DNA of 64,000 nt, taken from the NCBI RefSeq assembly GCF_024722015.1, contig NZ_JANQBD010000012.1, positions 180,290 through 244,289 on the forward strand, written 5' to 3'. Positions within the stretch are counted from its first letter, which is position 1. Every line of letters begins with the position of its first letter. Shown in pieces: positions 26,122-35,412 of the stretch. A program made the translations under genes and the position numbers. The notes beneath the pieces are model-generated. The model saw only the letters and a list, made by a program, of their open reading frames with translations, had not been told where the DNA came from and did not search any database. The stretch comes from Paenibacillus radicis (ex Xue et al. 2023) (GTDB taxonomy: Bacteria > Bacillota > Bacilli > Paenibacillales > NBRC-103111).

Positions 26122-27633
26122 TTATTTTGTCATTTGATAGAATTGGGTCATATGTTCCAGCAGAACCTTATAGGTTGCCGCGATGCTCACGTAGCTTTCA
26201 TGGTTGACGCTGTTAGGCGTCATAACATCGCTGTATGTAACAAATGATTTAATGACATCCAAGCGCGTAAAAGCCCCCACCCCATAGCCGGCAATGACGG
26301 CGTTCGCCAGTGCAGCTGTATCCGATCGCTCCAGCCTAGTGTAAGGAACGGACAGAACATCGGATTTGATGGAATTAAATAATCTGCTTTTGGTACCTCC
26401 TCCAACACCGATAATTTGCGAAAAGGAGGCGCTGCCCAGCAGCTCCTTCAAGGTGTCCAAATAGTGGCTGTACTCGAAGGCAACCGATTCCAGTATAGCC
26501 CGGTACATGCTTTTTCTTCCGTGAGACCAGTGCAACCCCGTCCAGCTACCTCTCAGAAAAGGATTGTTCGGGCATACTCTCCCGCCATAATGCGGCACGA
26601 AGAACAGCCCGTTACAGCCCGGAGCCTCCGCTTTCGCCTCTTCGTTCAATGTGTCGAAGCCAGCGTCAGGCCGACCACCGCCAACCTGCTCCCGGAACCA
26701 TTCCAGACATTGGCCGCCTCCGTTAATATAAGCCAAAGGCGTCCATAAACCCGGTATGACCGAAGGTGCGTATACTAAGGTTTTGCTCACAGTGTCCGGT
26801 TGATACCGGTCCACGCAGCAGGCCAGCACCGAAGCCGTTCCGGCGACATCAAACATCAAGCCGGGCTTGACGACCCCCGCTCCGAAAATGCTGGCCGCTG
26901 TATCCCCGCAGCCGGCCGCAATCGGGATCCCCTCGATTAAACCGCAATATTGCGCCGACTGTTTGGTCAATGCACCTATGATGCGCCACGGATCGGTGAT
27001 CGCGGGCATTTTGTCCTTGTCAACGGAGAAAAATTCCAGCAATGGATCGGACCATTGTTTTTGCTGCACGTCGGCATAGCCCATAAAATGCAGATGCGTA
27101 AAATCTATAAAAGCGTCTTTGGCGTTCAACCCCGCAAGCCGCCCGGCAATATACCCGGAAAGCGTCACGAATTTGGAGATCCGGTTGTAGATGTCCTGCC
27201 GCTCATGCTTCCACCAAAGTATTTTGGGTCCTGGAGCATAAGTAACCGGGCAGCCGGTAATCCGGATCAGATTTTCCTCGCCGAATTGTTTCATCATCGG
27301 CATATAGGCTTCACAGCGGGTATCCAGCCAGGAATCATAAGGGGTGACAGGCTCCCAGTGATCGTCAATCCCCATAATTCCCGCCATTTGGCCATCCAAG
27401 CTGATGGCCTGTACTTGGCGGGGCTCGATTCCTGCGCTTGTTACCGCTTCTTTCACCGCTTCTACCACTGAGGCGAAGATCTCTTGAGGGTCCTGGGTTA
27501 CCGAGCCGTCGGAAGAGGTAATCAACCGAATCGGTCTCTGCGCCTGAGCGATAGATGCTCCATGGCCGGAAACAACGGCGGCCTTACTGCCCTGAGTGCC
27601 AATATCGACCCCGATGAAATAATGCTCATTCAT
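26122..27633 (-). CDS. FGGY-family carbohydrate kinase (xylulokinase-like)
   Basis: 503 residues, the usual length for the family. N-terminal 'FIGVDIGTQGSKAAVVSGHG', the nucleotide-binding 'FDVAGTASVLACC', and C-terminal 'IIGVGGGTKSRLFNSIKSDV' are diagnostic of FGGY kinases; 'ISLDGQMAGIMGID' holds the likely catalytic Asp region. The substrate (ketopentose, polyol or other) cannot be fixed. It overlaps the upstream Gfo gene by eight bases, so the two are coupled. Confidence 0.87.
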   Translation of the reverse strand: MNEHYFIGVDIGTQGSKAAVVSGHGASIAQAQRPIRLITSSDGSVTQDPQEIFASVVEAVKEAVTSAGIEPRQVQAISLDGQMAGIMGIDDHWEPVTPYDSWLDTRCEAYMPMMKQFGEENLIRITGCPVTYAPGPKILWWKHERQDIYNRISKFVTLSGYIAGRLAGLNAKDAFIDFTHLHFMGYADVQQKQWSDPLLEFFSVDKDKMPAITDPWRIIGALTKQSAQYCGLIEGIPIAAGCGDTAASIFGAGVVKPGLMFDVAGTASVLACCVDRYQPDTVSKTLVYAPSVIPGLWTPLAYINGGGQCLEWFREQVGGGRPDAGFDTLNEEAKAEAPGCNGLFFVPHYGGRVCPNNPFLRGSWTGLHWSHGRKSMYRAILESVAFEYSHYLDTLKELLGSASFSQIIGVGGGTKSRLFNSIKSDVLSVPYTRLERSDTAALANAVIAGYGVGAFTRLDVIKSFVTYSDVMTPNSVNHESYVSIAATYKVLLEHMTQFYQMTK

Positions 27634-28798
27634 GGTCAGGCTTTTCCCATGTTAGCGACTTCGTCGACCGGCTTACCGCATCCAGTACCTGATTGTTAAG
27701 CCAACCGTCATAGAAATTAGGAGAAGCGGCTTTATTTTGCCGGATCGCATCGATGAAATCGGCCAGCTGATTTACAAACGTATTCTGATAGCCGATAATG
27801 TGACCCGGTGGCCACCAAGCATGCACATAGGGATGAACATCCTCGGTAGCCAAAATTTTACGGAAGCCTTGAACCTCCACATCGTCTTCCTTGCTCCAAT
27901 ATTGCAGCTCATTCATCTGTTCGAAATTGAATACCAGAGACCCTTTCGTACCGTTAATTTCAATCTGCTCATAGTTTTTCCGGCCGCCCGCCATCCGGGT
28001 CGCCTCGAACGTGCCCATGGTGCCGTTTTTAAATTTCGCCAAAAATGACGTCGTATCATCGACCGTAACTTCTACCATTTCAGCTACGTCACCCTTGACC
28101 TTTGAGAAGTCCGCACCCAAAGTTGCATCGACTTTTACTTTGGGGCGTTTCGTAATAAATGTTTTTTCCATTCCCACCACTTGGTCCACCTCTCCAACCA
28201 AATATCTGGCGAGATCGATTAAATGCGCGTTCAGGTCGCCGTGCGGGCCGGAGCCGGCAATGTTTTTATCCAGCTTCCAGCTTGTCGGGAACTGGGGATC
28301 GAGCAGCCAATCCTGAAGGTACACACCGCGAAAATGATACAGCTCCCCTAGCTTGCCGTCATCAATCAGCTTTTTAGCCAAGCAGATCGCGGGAACTCTG
28401 CGGTAGTTATGGCCCAGCATGTGAACGACCCCTGCCGCTTCCGCTGCATCAAGCATTTTTTTGGCTTCCACCGCCGTGAGAGCAAGAGGCTTCTCACACA
28501 AAATGTGCTTGCCCGCAGCAGCAGCCTCAATGGCTATTTCCATATGCGTATTCGTAGAACTGCAAATTAACACCGCATCAATATCTTCCCTGTGAATGGC
28601 CTTGCGCCAATCCGTCTCGTAAGATTCCCAACCGAAGTTTTCTGCCGCCTGCTTGACGAGATGCTCCGTTCGGCCGACAATAACCTTCTTGACTGGCTGC
28701 AGCTCGCTTTTGAAAAAAAACGACACATTATCCATCGCATGACTGTGAACTTTACCCATAAAGTTATAGCCAACCAACGCTACATTTAATTTGTTCAT
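27626..28798 (-). CDS. Gfo/Idh/MocA-family oxidoreductase
   Basis: 390 residues. 'VALVGYNFMGKVHSHAM' (Rossmann), 'CEKPLALTAVEAKKMLD', 'HNYRRVPAICLAKKLI', and 'GPHGDLNAHLIDLARYLVGE' carrying the catalytic-region His. Closest in pattern to ThuB/glucoside-3-dehydrogenase-like members. The ATG at 28798 is eight bases after GGAG. Leads the Gfo - kinase - ThuA operon; the divergent DeoR gene begins 287 bases away. Confidence 0.87.
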   Translation of the reverse strand: MNKLNVALVGYNFMGKVHSHAMDNVSFFFKSELQPVKKVIVGRTEHLVKQAAENFGWESYETDWRKAIHREDIDAVLICSSTNTHMEIAIEAAAAGKHILCEKPLALTAVEAKKMLDAAEAAGVVHMLGHNYRRVPAICLAKKLIDDGKLGELYHFRGVYLQDWLLDPQFPTSWKLDKNIAGSGPHGDLNAHLIDLARYLVGEVDQVVGMEKTFITKRPKVKVDATLGADFSKVKGDVAEMVEVTVDDTTSFLAKFKNGTMGTFEATRMAGGRKNYEQIEINGTKGSLVFNFEQMNELQYWSKEDDVEVQGFRKILATEDVHPYVHAWWPPGHIIGYQNTFVNQLADFIDAIRQNKAASPNFYDGWLNNQVLDAVSRSTKSLTWEKPDHE

Positions 28799-28854
28799 GG
28801 AATTCACTCCTTTATCGGGAATCGAGAAACGACTACAACTTTGTACTTACCCAT

Positions 28855-28870
28855 TGATAACAAAAATGAT
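28855..28870. promoter_or_regulatory. Candidate DeoR-type operator
   Basis: TGATAACAAAAATGAT, 57 bases upstream of the Gfo start in the divergent region shared with the first DeoR gene. It matches the motif at 25307 and the minus-strand motif near 37000. Confidence 0.35.
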
Positions 28871-29022
28871 TGCGCTTGCGTCCTCACTCTAACCATTTGC
28901 TCAGCATTACATTTGATTGATGAAAATCTCGCTTTATTCAGCTGTTTATCCGAAGAAAATTCAAATAAGTTCCTTTATGTTACTGCTATATTTGTTAAAT
29001 AGTGAATAACCAACAACTCCAA

Positions 29023-29052
29023 TTGCTTCAACTTATTCGTTAATGGTAATAT
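29023..29052 (+). promoter_or_regulatory. Possible sigma-A promoter for the first DeoR gene
   Basis: TTGCTT (29023-29028) and TAATAT (29047-29052) spaced by 18 bases, 34 bases before the ATG at 29086. The region is AT-rich, so chance matches are easy. Confidence 0.35.
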
Positions 29053-29085
29053 ATAATAAAATATATTAAGAAAGGGGAAGGCATT

Positions 29086-29886
29086 ATGAACCCATCCGAT
29101 AATCCATCCCATATCCTTTTTGCGGAAGAACGAAAGAATGAAATTATTAAGCTCGTAAACTTCAAAGGCAAGGTGTTTGTTCCCGATTTAGTCGCTCATT
29201 TTAATGTTTCTCCCGCCACCATCCGAAACGATCTGCGTGAATTGGAAGGCTTCCATTTGATTAAAAGAACGCACGGCGGGGCCATTCCGATTGAAAGCGA
29301 AAAGGTTGGCTTCGAGATGGTCAATCAACAAAAGTCGGTGGAACACATCGAACAAAAGAAAATGATTGCGAAATCGGCTTTGAATTACATCGAAGAAGGC
29401 GACATTATTATTTTGGACACCGGTACGACCACGCTGGAATTGGCCAAAATGTTAAAAAATATGCACATTACTGTGATCGTCAACGATATCGATATCGCAC
29501 ATGTGCTCGAAGAGTATGAACATGTTCAAGTCGTGCTCATCGGCGGCAACGTCCGCAAAAAATTTCGCTCAACCGTCGGTCCGTTTGCCCTTAAGATGCT
29601 ATCGGAAATCAATGTCGATAAAGTGTTTCTGGCCGTCAACGGCTTCAGCATGACTCGTGGAGGCACAACGCCCGATGTCAATCAGGCAGAAATTAAAAAG
29701 AAAATGATTGAAATTTCCACAAACACTATCTTGCTTGCGGACAGCAGTAAAATCGGAAAAAGCTCCTTCGTGCAATTTGCTGCTCCTTCCCAAATCACCA
29801 CTCTAATCACGGACCCGGGAATCGATTCCTCCCATCTGGAGCAGCTGCAAAGCTTAGGCATTGAAGTGGTCATCAGCGAAGCTTAG
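29086..29886 (+). CDS. DeoR/GlpR-family transcriptional regulator (copy 1)
   Basis: 266 residues. The N-terminal DeoR winged HTH ('FAEERKNEIIKLVNFKGKVF', 'VSPATIRNDLRELEGFHLIK', 'RTHGGAIPIE') is followed by the DeoR sensor domain ('ILDTGTTTLELAKML', 'VLIGGNVRKKFRSTVG', 'LLADSSKIGKSSF'), which binds a phosphosugar or sugar. AAAGGGG precedes the ATG. Closely related to the next gene and converging with it; the last bases overlap. Probably controls the Gfo - FGGY - ThuA operon from the divergent promoter. Confidence 0.88.
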   Translation: MNPSDNPSHILFAEERKNEIIKLVNFKGKVFVPDLVAHFNVSPATIRNDLRELEGFHLIKRTHGGAIPIESEKVGFEMVNQQKSVEHIEQKKMIAKSALNYIEEGDIIILDTGTTTLELAKMLKNMHITVIVNDIDIAHVLEEYEHVQVVLIGGNVRKKFRSTVGPFALKMLSEINVDKVFLAVNGFSMTRGGTTPDVNQAEIKKKMIEISTNTILLADSSKIGKSSFVQFAAPSQITTLITDPGIDSSHLEQLQSLGIEVVISEA

Positions 29887-30674
29887 GCGACCACCACATC
29901 GAGACCGGAGTTTACCAGATTTAGCAGCTCCTCCGAGGTAATACAATGATCCGTAATCAACAGGTCGATTTCGGTAAACGGGATGAATTGCACGAAGGAA
30001 TTGATCCCGATTTTGCTGCTGTCACAGAGGACGATGACCTGCGAGGCAATTTGCGCCATGATTTTCTTCACTTCGGCTTGGGCAATGTCCGGCGTTGTAC
30101 AGCCTCTATCTATGCTCAAGCTGTTTGTTGTCAGGAACGCTTTATCAACATTAAGCTCGTTTAATGTTTTAGTCGCAAACGGTCCTACCGTACAATGAAA
30201 CTTTTTTCTTAAGATACCTCCGATGATCAGAACCTGAATTCCCTCCGCCTCATCAAAGCAAGCTGCGATATCAATATCATTAACAACAACCGTAATATTA
30301 TCTTTATTCTTCAACAGCTTTGCCAGCTCGATTGAGGTAGTCCCCGCATCGAGAACAATAATATCGCCTTCTTCCACGTACTCCAACGCCTGCCGTGCGA
30401 TCGATTGCTTCTGAATCAAGTTTTCACTACCCTTGATAGTCGTCTCCTTCTCAAATCCTACACTGGGAAAGTCCAGCGAAAGCGCCCCTCCGTGTGTTCT
30501 TTTGATTAAACCCATTTGTTCCAAGTCTCTCAAATCGTTCCGAATCGTTGCCGGTGACACCTTAAAATGGCGAACCAATTCAGGCACCAGGATTTTATCC
30601 CGCTCTTTGATCAATTCAATAATTTCGCTCTTCCTCTCTTCTGCAAATAAATGTCCTTTATTGCTATTTGACAA
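29883..30674 (-). CDS. DeoR/GlpR-family transcriptional regulator (copy 2)
   Basis: 263 residues, clearly paralogous to the convergent gene (shared 'VSPATIRNDLRDLEQ', 'VLDAGTTSIELAKLLKN', 'VNDIDIA', 'DSSKIGINSFVQF'). The TTG start at 30674 has GGAGGTGA six bases upstream. Last gene of the sugar-acid operon and likely its repressor, responding to a pathway phosphosugar. Its TAA overlaps the TAG of copy 1, so there is no terminator between them. Confidence 0.88.
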   Translation of the reverse strand: MSNSNKGHLFAEERKSEIIELIKERDKILVPELVRHFKVSPATIRNDLRDLEQMGLIKRTHGGALSLDFPSVGFEKETTIKGSENLIQKQSIARQALEYVEEGDIIVLDAGTTSIELAKLLKNKDNITVVVNDIDIAACFDEAEGIQVLIIGGILRKKFHCTVGPFATKTLNELNVDKAFLTTNSLSIDRGCTTPDIAQAEVKKIMAQIASQVIVLCDSSKIGINSFVQFIPFTEIDLLITDHCITSEELLNLVNSGLDVVVA

Positions 30675-30792
30675 ATACGGTCACCTCCCAGCTCAACCCC
30701 TTCTAACACTTCAACGCCATGAACCGACTTTTTAATATTTTTCGATTCGATTATACAGGCCACACCGTTTCCCCTATACCGCAAGTATTTCA

Positions 30793-31731
30793 TCACATGG
30801 CTTCCTTCGCAAAGGTTTCGATCAGGTTGGCGGAAGCCATTATTCCCATATTGTCAATCGCGTCAAGCGTCGATGCAGCGCAGTGTGAGCCGATAATCAG
30901 CTGAGCCAGCTCCAGAAGCTCTGACTTGGCCGGCGGCTCCTGTTCAAACACATCGATGCCAGCACCCCAAATCTTATTTTCCTTCAATGCCCAGTACAAG
31001 GCTTCTTCGTCAATCAAGCCTCCACGAGCCGTGTTGACAAGAACCGCGGTCTTCTTCATCATTTCAAATTGACGACGGCCGATGATATGCCGGGTAGCCG
31101 GAATTAATGGAAGGTGCAGGCTGATAAAATCGGATTCCTGTATAACCCGTTCGAAGGATACATACTCGATCCGGTTGTCTGCGGCATATTCCTCGTCTGT
31201 AACCGTGTCATAAGCAAGAACCTTCATATTAAAGCCTTTGGCTCTCCGAGCCACGCCTTTGCCGATATTGCCGAGGCCGATCAAACCCAATGTCGAATTC
31301 CACATGTCGACGGTCGTTAATTTCACCCAGTTCAGCTTTCTGCATTCCTGATCAATCATCGTCAGCTTTCTGGCGACGCCCAGCATTAAGGCGAAGGCAA
31401 AATCAGCGACAGCTTCCTTGTTAGCTCCAACCGTCGTAGTGACAGGTATTCCCAGCTCACCTGCAAATTCCAGATCGATATTATCCGTTCCAACACCATA
31501 CTTGGAAATGACCTTTAACTTACGGGCATGCTGTAAAACCTCCTTATCCAGCGGATCGACTCCAATGATGACGCCGTCTATCTCCGAAATGAGCGAGATC
31601 ATTTCTTCCTTCGTCAATATTCTTCCGTGCGGGTTCAGGACAACATCGAACCCTTGCTCCTTAAGCAAATCCAGGGGAGCTGAGCTGTTTTGGCCAAAGG
31701 ACCGGGGGGTGACCAAAATCTTTCGAGCCAT
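30793..31731 (-). CDS. D-2-hydroxyacid dehydrogenase (phosphoglycerate-dehydrogenase-like)
   Basis: 312 residues. NAD-binding 'LGLIGLGNIGKGVARRAKGF', substrate and catalytic residues in 'ISKYGVGTDNIDLE', 'VNTARGGLIDEEAL' (Arg), 'GIDVFEQEPP' (Glu) and 'IGSHCAAST' (His). Reduces a 2-keto acid or oxidises a 2-hydroxy acid. There is no ACT domain, so it is not a regulated SerA. Fifteen bases after the cupin isomerase gene. Confidence 0.86.
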   Translation of the reverse strand: MARKILVTPRSFGQNSSAPLDLLKEQGFDVVLNPHGRILTKEEMISLISEIDGVIIGVDPLDKEVLQHARKLKVISKYGVGTDNIDLEFAGELGIPVTTTVGANKEAVADFAFALMLGVARKLTMIDQECRKLNWVKLTTVDMWNSTLGLIGLGNIGKGVARRAKGFNMKVLAYDTVTDEEYAADNRIEYVSFERVIQESDFISLHLPLIPATRHIIGRRQFEMMKKTAVLVNTARGGLIDEEALYWALKENKIWGAGIDVFEQEPPAKSELLELAQLIIGSHCAASTLDAIDNMGIMASANLIETFAKEAM

Positions 31732-31745
31732 AAGCCTTCACATCC

Positions 31746-32327
31746 TTATTTCCATTTCGGATTATCGATAATGATCGGCCTTCCATCCTGCTCAACCACG
31801 ATTTTTCGGAAGCCCTTCGTTTCAATCGAGCCGTAATCATGTCCGGCGTCGCTGCGAAACACATAGAAAGTAATCAGCGGTTCATTGCCAATGTTGATGC
31901 TGCGGTGGGCATAACGGCCAGGCACGTATACGGCTTTGCCCGGTGTAAATTCCTCTGCGGTCCAATCCCCTTCGGGGTTCTCCATCAGCATGTATCCTTT
32001 ACCGCCGATGCAGTAATACACCTCCGCTGTATCCAATATCGTATGGAAATGGCCCTTCGTCATGTAATATTCGCTTCCCACCTTGCCCGGATAAACGATG
32101 CTCGTTCCGAAAGCCAGATTGCCCGGCTGCTCCGGAACGCCCAGCTCATAAAATTCATAAAGCAGCGGATCCCCGTCTGCCGTCATAGCGGCGTAGGCTT
32201 GATCATCAGCGTACATTCCTTTCATCTTCGACAGATGCCTCTTTAATGAAGGAGTCGTGTCGGACAACCCGTTGTTAAGGCTAAAATATAATGAAAAAGG
32301 CTTTAGTATAGGCTCCAGCTGTTCCAT
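31746..32327 (-). CDS. Cupin-type phosphoglucose isomerase family protein
   Basis: 193 residues. Matches the archaeal-type cupin glucose-6-phosphate isomerase family: metal ligands H93, H95 and E102 in 'TKGHFHTILDTAEVYYC' and H141 in 'PGRYAHRSIN'. This small isomerase is unusual as a metabolic enzyme inside a bacterial catabolic operon; it may isomerise a different aldose/ketose phosphate. GGAG precedes the ATG. Confidence 0.82.
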   Translation of the reverse strand: MEQLEPILKPFSLYFSLNNGLSDTTPSLKRHLSKMKGMYADDQAYAAMTADGDPLLYEFYELGVPEQPGNLAFGTSIVYPGKVGSEYYMTKGHFHTILDTAEVYYCIGGKGYMLMENPEGDWTAEEFTPGKAVYVPGRYAHRSINIGNEPLITFYVFRSDAGHDYGSIETKGFRKIVVEQDGRPIIIDNPKWK

Positions 32328-32341
32328 AGCCTCGCGCTCCT

Positions 32342-33295
32342 TTAGTTTTTTGCCGTTCTTAAATCCATTGTGGTTTTTTCCAGCCGGTCGAAGATTTCAC
32401 CTTTGATTCCCGTATGGAATACTTCCGCGATAACCTGCGTCCAGCCGTGAATAAAGTAAATCCAACCGTCCTCCACATGGAGCTTCTTCATATCCTTTTG
32501 CTTTAATGCCTGATGCATGAAATCCAGCTCGCCCCGGTAGTTCAATTCCCAAACGACGCCGTTTTGCGGAAATTCGCAAGTATCTGTCAATGGGGAGCCT
32601 GGGCGGTCCTTTCCTAAGCCGGTGGCGTTAATGACCAAGGAATACGGCTTTAAGCGTTTTAAAATAGCGTCATTGTCGGCAGGGTCAGGACATAAATGAT
32701 ATTCGAACTCAACCGACGTATCGATTTGTCCCAGCAATTTTTCCGCAGAAAGCAGTCTCGGCTCGCTGCGGTTGCTGATGATGATTTTGGAAGGCACGTT
32801 ATCCCCATGCTTCTTATCTGTCAAGTGAGAGCTGATCGCCAATGCGCTCCCGCCAGCCCCCATAATGAAAATCTCCCCATTGTAATCGTTCCAGAAGTTG
32901 TCGGGAATGAATGCTTCGAGAGACAAACCGCTGGAAATCGGGTCCTTGGCGTAGCCTTCAAGCCGTCCTTCGTTCTTGGAAATAGACGAAATTTCATCGA
33001 ACATAGCCGCATAAGGGTCCAGGTATTCGAATAAATCTTTACCGGCGTTGTATAAATCAATCTTGTGTGTCGTTACGAGTGCACCCAAAGATAGCGGATC
33101 GTCTTTAATAAACTGAATGCAATCGCGATAAATTTGCGGATCGGCATGAATCTCTATGTCAATACCTTTAATGGCGGCATCCTTCAATCCGAGTTCGCGC
33201 GCCCATAAGGGAAACAATTTCATTATGGAGGATTGTGTTGTCGTTACGCCTATAAAATACAAGGTCGGTTGTGCTGCCTTTGGAGGTAAACTCAT
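32342..33295 (-). CDS. Shikimate-dehydrogenase-family oxidoreductase
   Basis: 317 residues. The AroE-like pattern is clear: 'FIGVTTTQSSIMKLFPLWA' (substrate Ser/Thr), catalytic Lys in 'GALVTTHKIDLY' (K78), 'IMGAGGSALAI' (146-156), 'ISNRSEP' (cofactor) and 'VINATGLGKDRPGSPL'. It is longer than AroE (about 275) and lies in a sugar operon, so it probably oxidises a polyol or cyclic sugar-like acid rather than shikimate. GGGAGAG precedes the ATG. Confidence 0.8.
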   Translation of the reverse strand: MSLPPKAAQPTLYFIGVTTTQSSIMKLFPLWARELGLKDAAIKGIDIEIHADPQIYRDCIQFIKDDPLSLGALVTTHKIDLYNAGKDLFEYLDPYAAMFDEISSISKNEGRLEGYAKDPISSGLSLEAFIPDNFWNDYNGEIFIMGAGGSALAISSHLTDKKHGDNVPSKIIISNRSEPRLLSAEKLLGQIDTSVEFEYHLCPDPADNDAILKRLKPYSLVINATGLGKDRPGSPLTDTCEFPQNGVVWELNYRGELDFMHQALKQKDMKKLHVEDGWIYFIHGWTQVIAEVFHTGIKGEIFDRLEKTTMDLRTAKN

Positions 33296-33317
33296 CTTTC
33301 TCTCTCCCTTCTAACAC

Positions 33318-34277
33318 TTACTTGGATAATTTGTTTTCAAATGCGACCGCCGGATTGTTAATCATCATTTTGGCAACTGCCGATTCAGCTACGCCATACT
33401 GCTTCAGCAGCGGGAGAAAACGGCGTGAAATATGGTCCAACCCGATGTCGCCGCCATAGCTCTTCAATCTTGCCCTTGTCGTATCCAGACCTAATAAAAG
33501 AAGGTCCTCGAAACCGCTGTCCACCATATCTTTAATTAACTCCGCCTCTTGCTCGTCGCTATGATACTTGTATCTGCCGATGGTATCATATTCGAGATAA
33601 ACACCCTGCTTCGCCAGTTGCTTGTGCGTTTCCATTTGATCCAGAGTTCGATCCAGATGGCATATAATGATTTGTCTCGCCGGGATGCCTTGCTCCCGGT
33701 AAAAGTCGACCAGCGCCACAGCTTGCTCGCCGGATTCGGTATGGCACAGTAAGGGTGTCCCCGTCTCCAGTGCCGCCCGGGCGGTAGCGCGAAACCATTT
33801 TTTTTCGGGGTCGGCCATACGTTCTTCATCTATAGCCGTCTTGATAATACCCGCCTTGGACCGGACCGAATCACGGGGATCCTGCCTATCGCTATGGACG
33901 AACATCCCATGGGTCAATTCATGGATAAACACATCGGCTAACGCAGCTTCATCGTAACGATAGATCCAATGGTCTTCAGCATAAAAGGCAAGCTTGTGAA
34001 ATCCTGTAGCGGCAATTATATGGATATGGCATCTCAGTGAAGCTTCGATGAGATTCATTTCCATTCTTCCGCAGCCTAACGGCTGGGCATCCACAATGCT
34101 GTTCCCGCCGATCTGTCGAAACAGCAGCAATTCCTCCATCGTTTTGTCCAAGTCGTCGATGCGAAGCGCAGCGTTTATTTGGGCAGGCTTGCCATTGGCT
34201 ACAAATAAATGCTCATGGCTGTGGCAAAATCCCAGCATTTTTTTATCGATCGAGCCTAACACCGTCTGAATGGCCAT
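33318..34277 (-). CDS. Phosphotriesterase-family metal hydrolase (probable lactonase)
   Basis: 319-residue TIM-barrel metallohydrolase. The binuclear centre is visible: 'CHSHEHLF' (H21, H23), the bridging Lys in 'AGIIKTAIDE' (K146), 'LLCHTES' (H179), 'IICHLDR' (H207) and 'LGLDTTR' (D265). Bacterial members in sugar operons are usually lactonases or phosphofuranose lactonases rather than organophosphate hydrolases. It lies between the Gfo dehydrogenase, which could make a lactone, and the shikimate-DH-like gene. Confidence 0.84.
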   Translation of the reverse strand: MAIQTVLGSIDKKMLGFCHSHEHLFVANGKPAQINAALRIDDLDKTMEELLLFRQIGGNSIVDAQPLGCGRMEMNLIEASLRCHIHIIAATGFHKLAFYAEDHWIYRYDEAALADVFIHELTHGMFVHSDRQDPRDSVRSKAGIIKTAIDEERMADPEKKWFRATARAALETGTPLLCHTESGEQAVALVDFYREQGIPARQIIICHLDRTLDQMETHKQLAKQGVYLEYDTIGRYKYHSDEQEAELIKDMVDSGFEDLLLLGLDTTRARLKSYGGDIGLDHISRRFLPLLKQYGVAESAVAKMMINNPAVAFENKLSK

Positions 34278-34297
34278 CTCCTGTCACATCCTTCGCA

Positions 34298-35320
34298 TCA
34301 TGATGTCAAACGAACGATTTGGCCTTCCTTGATGGACTTGTTCCCGGCATTCACAACACTAACTGCCATCTTGCCGTCATGCCCCGTCACCTTCGGCTCC
34401 TTGTCTTCCAGAATGCATTCCACAAAGTGTGCATCCTCCGCCAAATACGCATCTTTATACAACGATCTCCAACTATTCATAACCGGCCTGGTTATTCCAT
34501 TCCGATTGGCGGTTAAGATCGTTTTTTCGTGCACCTGACCGATAAAAATAACGCCTTCCGTGCCGAGAATCTCTACTCGGGAATCGTATCCGTATTTTAC
34601 GGAAACCGCCCCGTCGATCACTCCCTGCTTTTGGTTCGTAAATCTCGCATTCAGCACCACATTATCGTAAAAGTCGGGGAACTGCTCCTTAGCCTCCGGG
34701 CATCTGTAGTTGCCCGCTATCGCATATACGCTTTCAAACTCCGCGCCGATAAACCAGCGAAGTGTATCAATATCGTGGCTGTTCACTTCAGCGAGCGGGC
34801 CGTTGCTTTTCTTAAGATCGTACATCCAAGGCTGGGGAATGCTCGGGCCTCTCGTCAACGATCGAACCATCACGACATCCCCGATTAATCCGGCTTCGAT
34901 TTCTTCCTTCGCCTGCATAAAGCTTTCGTTGAATCGGCGCATAAATCCGATCTGAAGCTTTACGCGATTATTATTCGCCGCTTGGATCATGTCTTCGCAT
35001 TCGCTTTCAATCATGCCCATCGGCTTTTCGCACAGCACATGCTTGCCCGCTTCTGCAGCTTCAACCACAATATTGCGGTGATAAATCGTTGGCGTAACCA
35101 CAACAACCGCATCAATCGCATCACTTTTTAGTGCTTCTTTATAATCCGTATAATAGGTATGTATTCCAAGGCTTTCAGCCGCTTGCTTCGCAGCCTGTTC
35201 ATTCGGGTCTGCGATCGCTGCTAAGACGGCGTTCGGTACGTTTTTTCTGAAATTGACTGCATGAATCATGCCTGCGCGTCCGGCCCCGATAATGCACACT
35301 CTTATGTCCCGTTTCATCAT
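34298..35320 (-). CDS. Gfo/Idh/MocA oxidoreductase (inositol-2-dehydrogenase-like)
   Basis: 340 residues. 'VCIIGAGRAGMIHAVNFRKN', 'CEKPMGMIESECEDMIQ', 'IGFMRRFNESFMQAKEEIEA' and 'EVNSHDIDTLRWFIGAEF' follow the pattern of IolG-like dehydrogenases. It should oxidise a cyclic polyol or an aldose at C-1, giving a keto-polyol or lactone. GAGGAG precedes the ATG. Twenty bases upstream of the PTE-like lactonase gene. Confidence 0.86.
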   Translation of the reverse strand: MMKRDIRVCIIGAGRAGMIHAVNFRKNVPNAVLAAIADPNEQAAKQAAESLGIHTYYTDYKEALKSDAIDAVVVVTPTIYHRNIVVEAAEAGKHVLCEKPMGMIESECEDMIQAANNNRVKLQIGFMRRFNESFMQAKEEIEAGLIGDVVMVRSLTRGPSIPQPWMYDLKKSNGPLAEVNSHDIDTLRWFIGAEFESVYAIAGNYRCPEAKEQFPDFYDNVVLNARFTNQKQGVIDGAVSVKYGYDSRVEILGTEGVIFIGQVHEKTILTANRNGITRPVMNSWRSLYKDAYLAEDAHFVECILEDKEPKVTGHDGKMAVSVVNAGNKSIKEGQIVRLTS

Positions 35321-35357
35321 GATTTTCTCCTCTTATCGGTTATTGGGATAAGGCTGA

Positions 35358-35402
35358 GGCTGTCCCTTAGAGCAGACGGTACACCCACTTTAAGAGACAG
35401 CC
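35358..35402 (-). other. 12-bp stem hairpin in the intergenic gap
   Basis: GGCTGTCCCTTA (35358-35369) pairs with TAAGAGACAGCC (35391-35402) with one G-U pair on the minus strand. There is no T-run, so it is a weak terminator at best. The arms share GGCTGTCCC with the end of the MITE-like element at 9239-9370 and may be a remnant of such an element. Confidence 0.5.
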
Positions 35403-35412
35403 GCCATTCCCC

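Noticed and set aside
30611..30796. 61-codon minus-strand ORF between the hydroxyacid dehydrogenase and DeoR genes
   Set aside because: It overlaps the DeoR ribosome binding site and start in another frame; no recognisable protein.
32342..33295. Naming the shikimate-dehydrogenase homologue aroE
   Set aside because: Longer than AroE, lies in a sugar-acid operon, with no other aromatic biosynthesis gene nearby.
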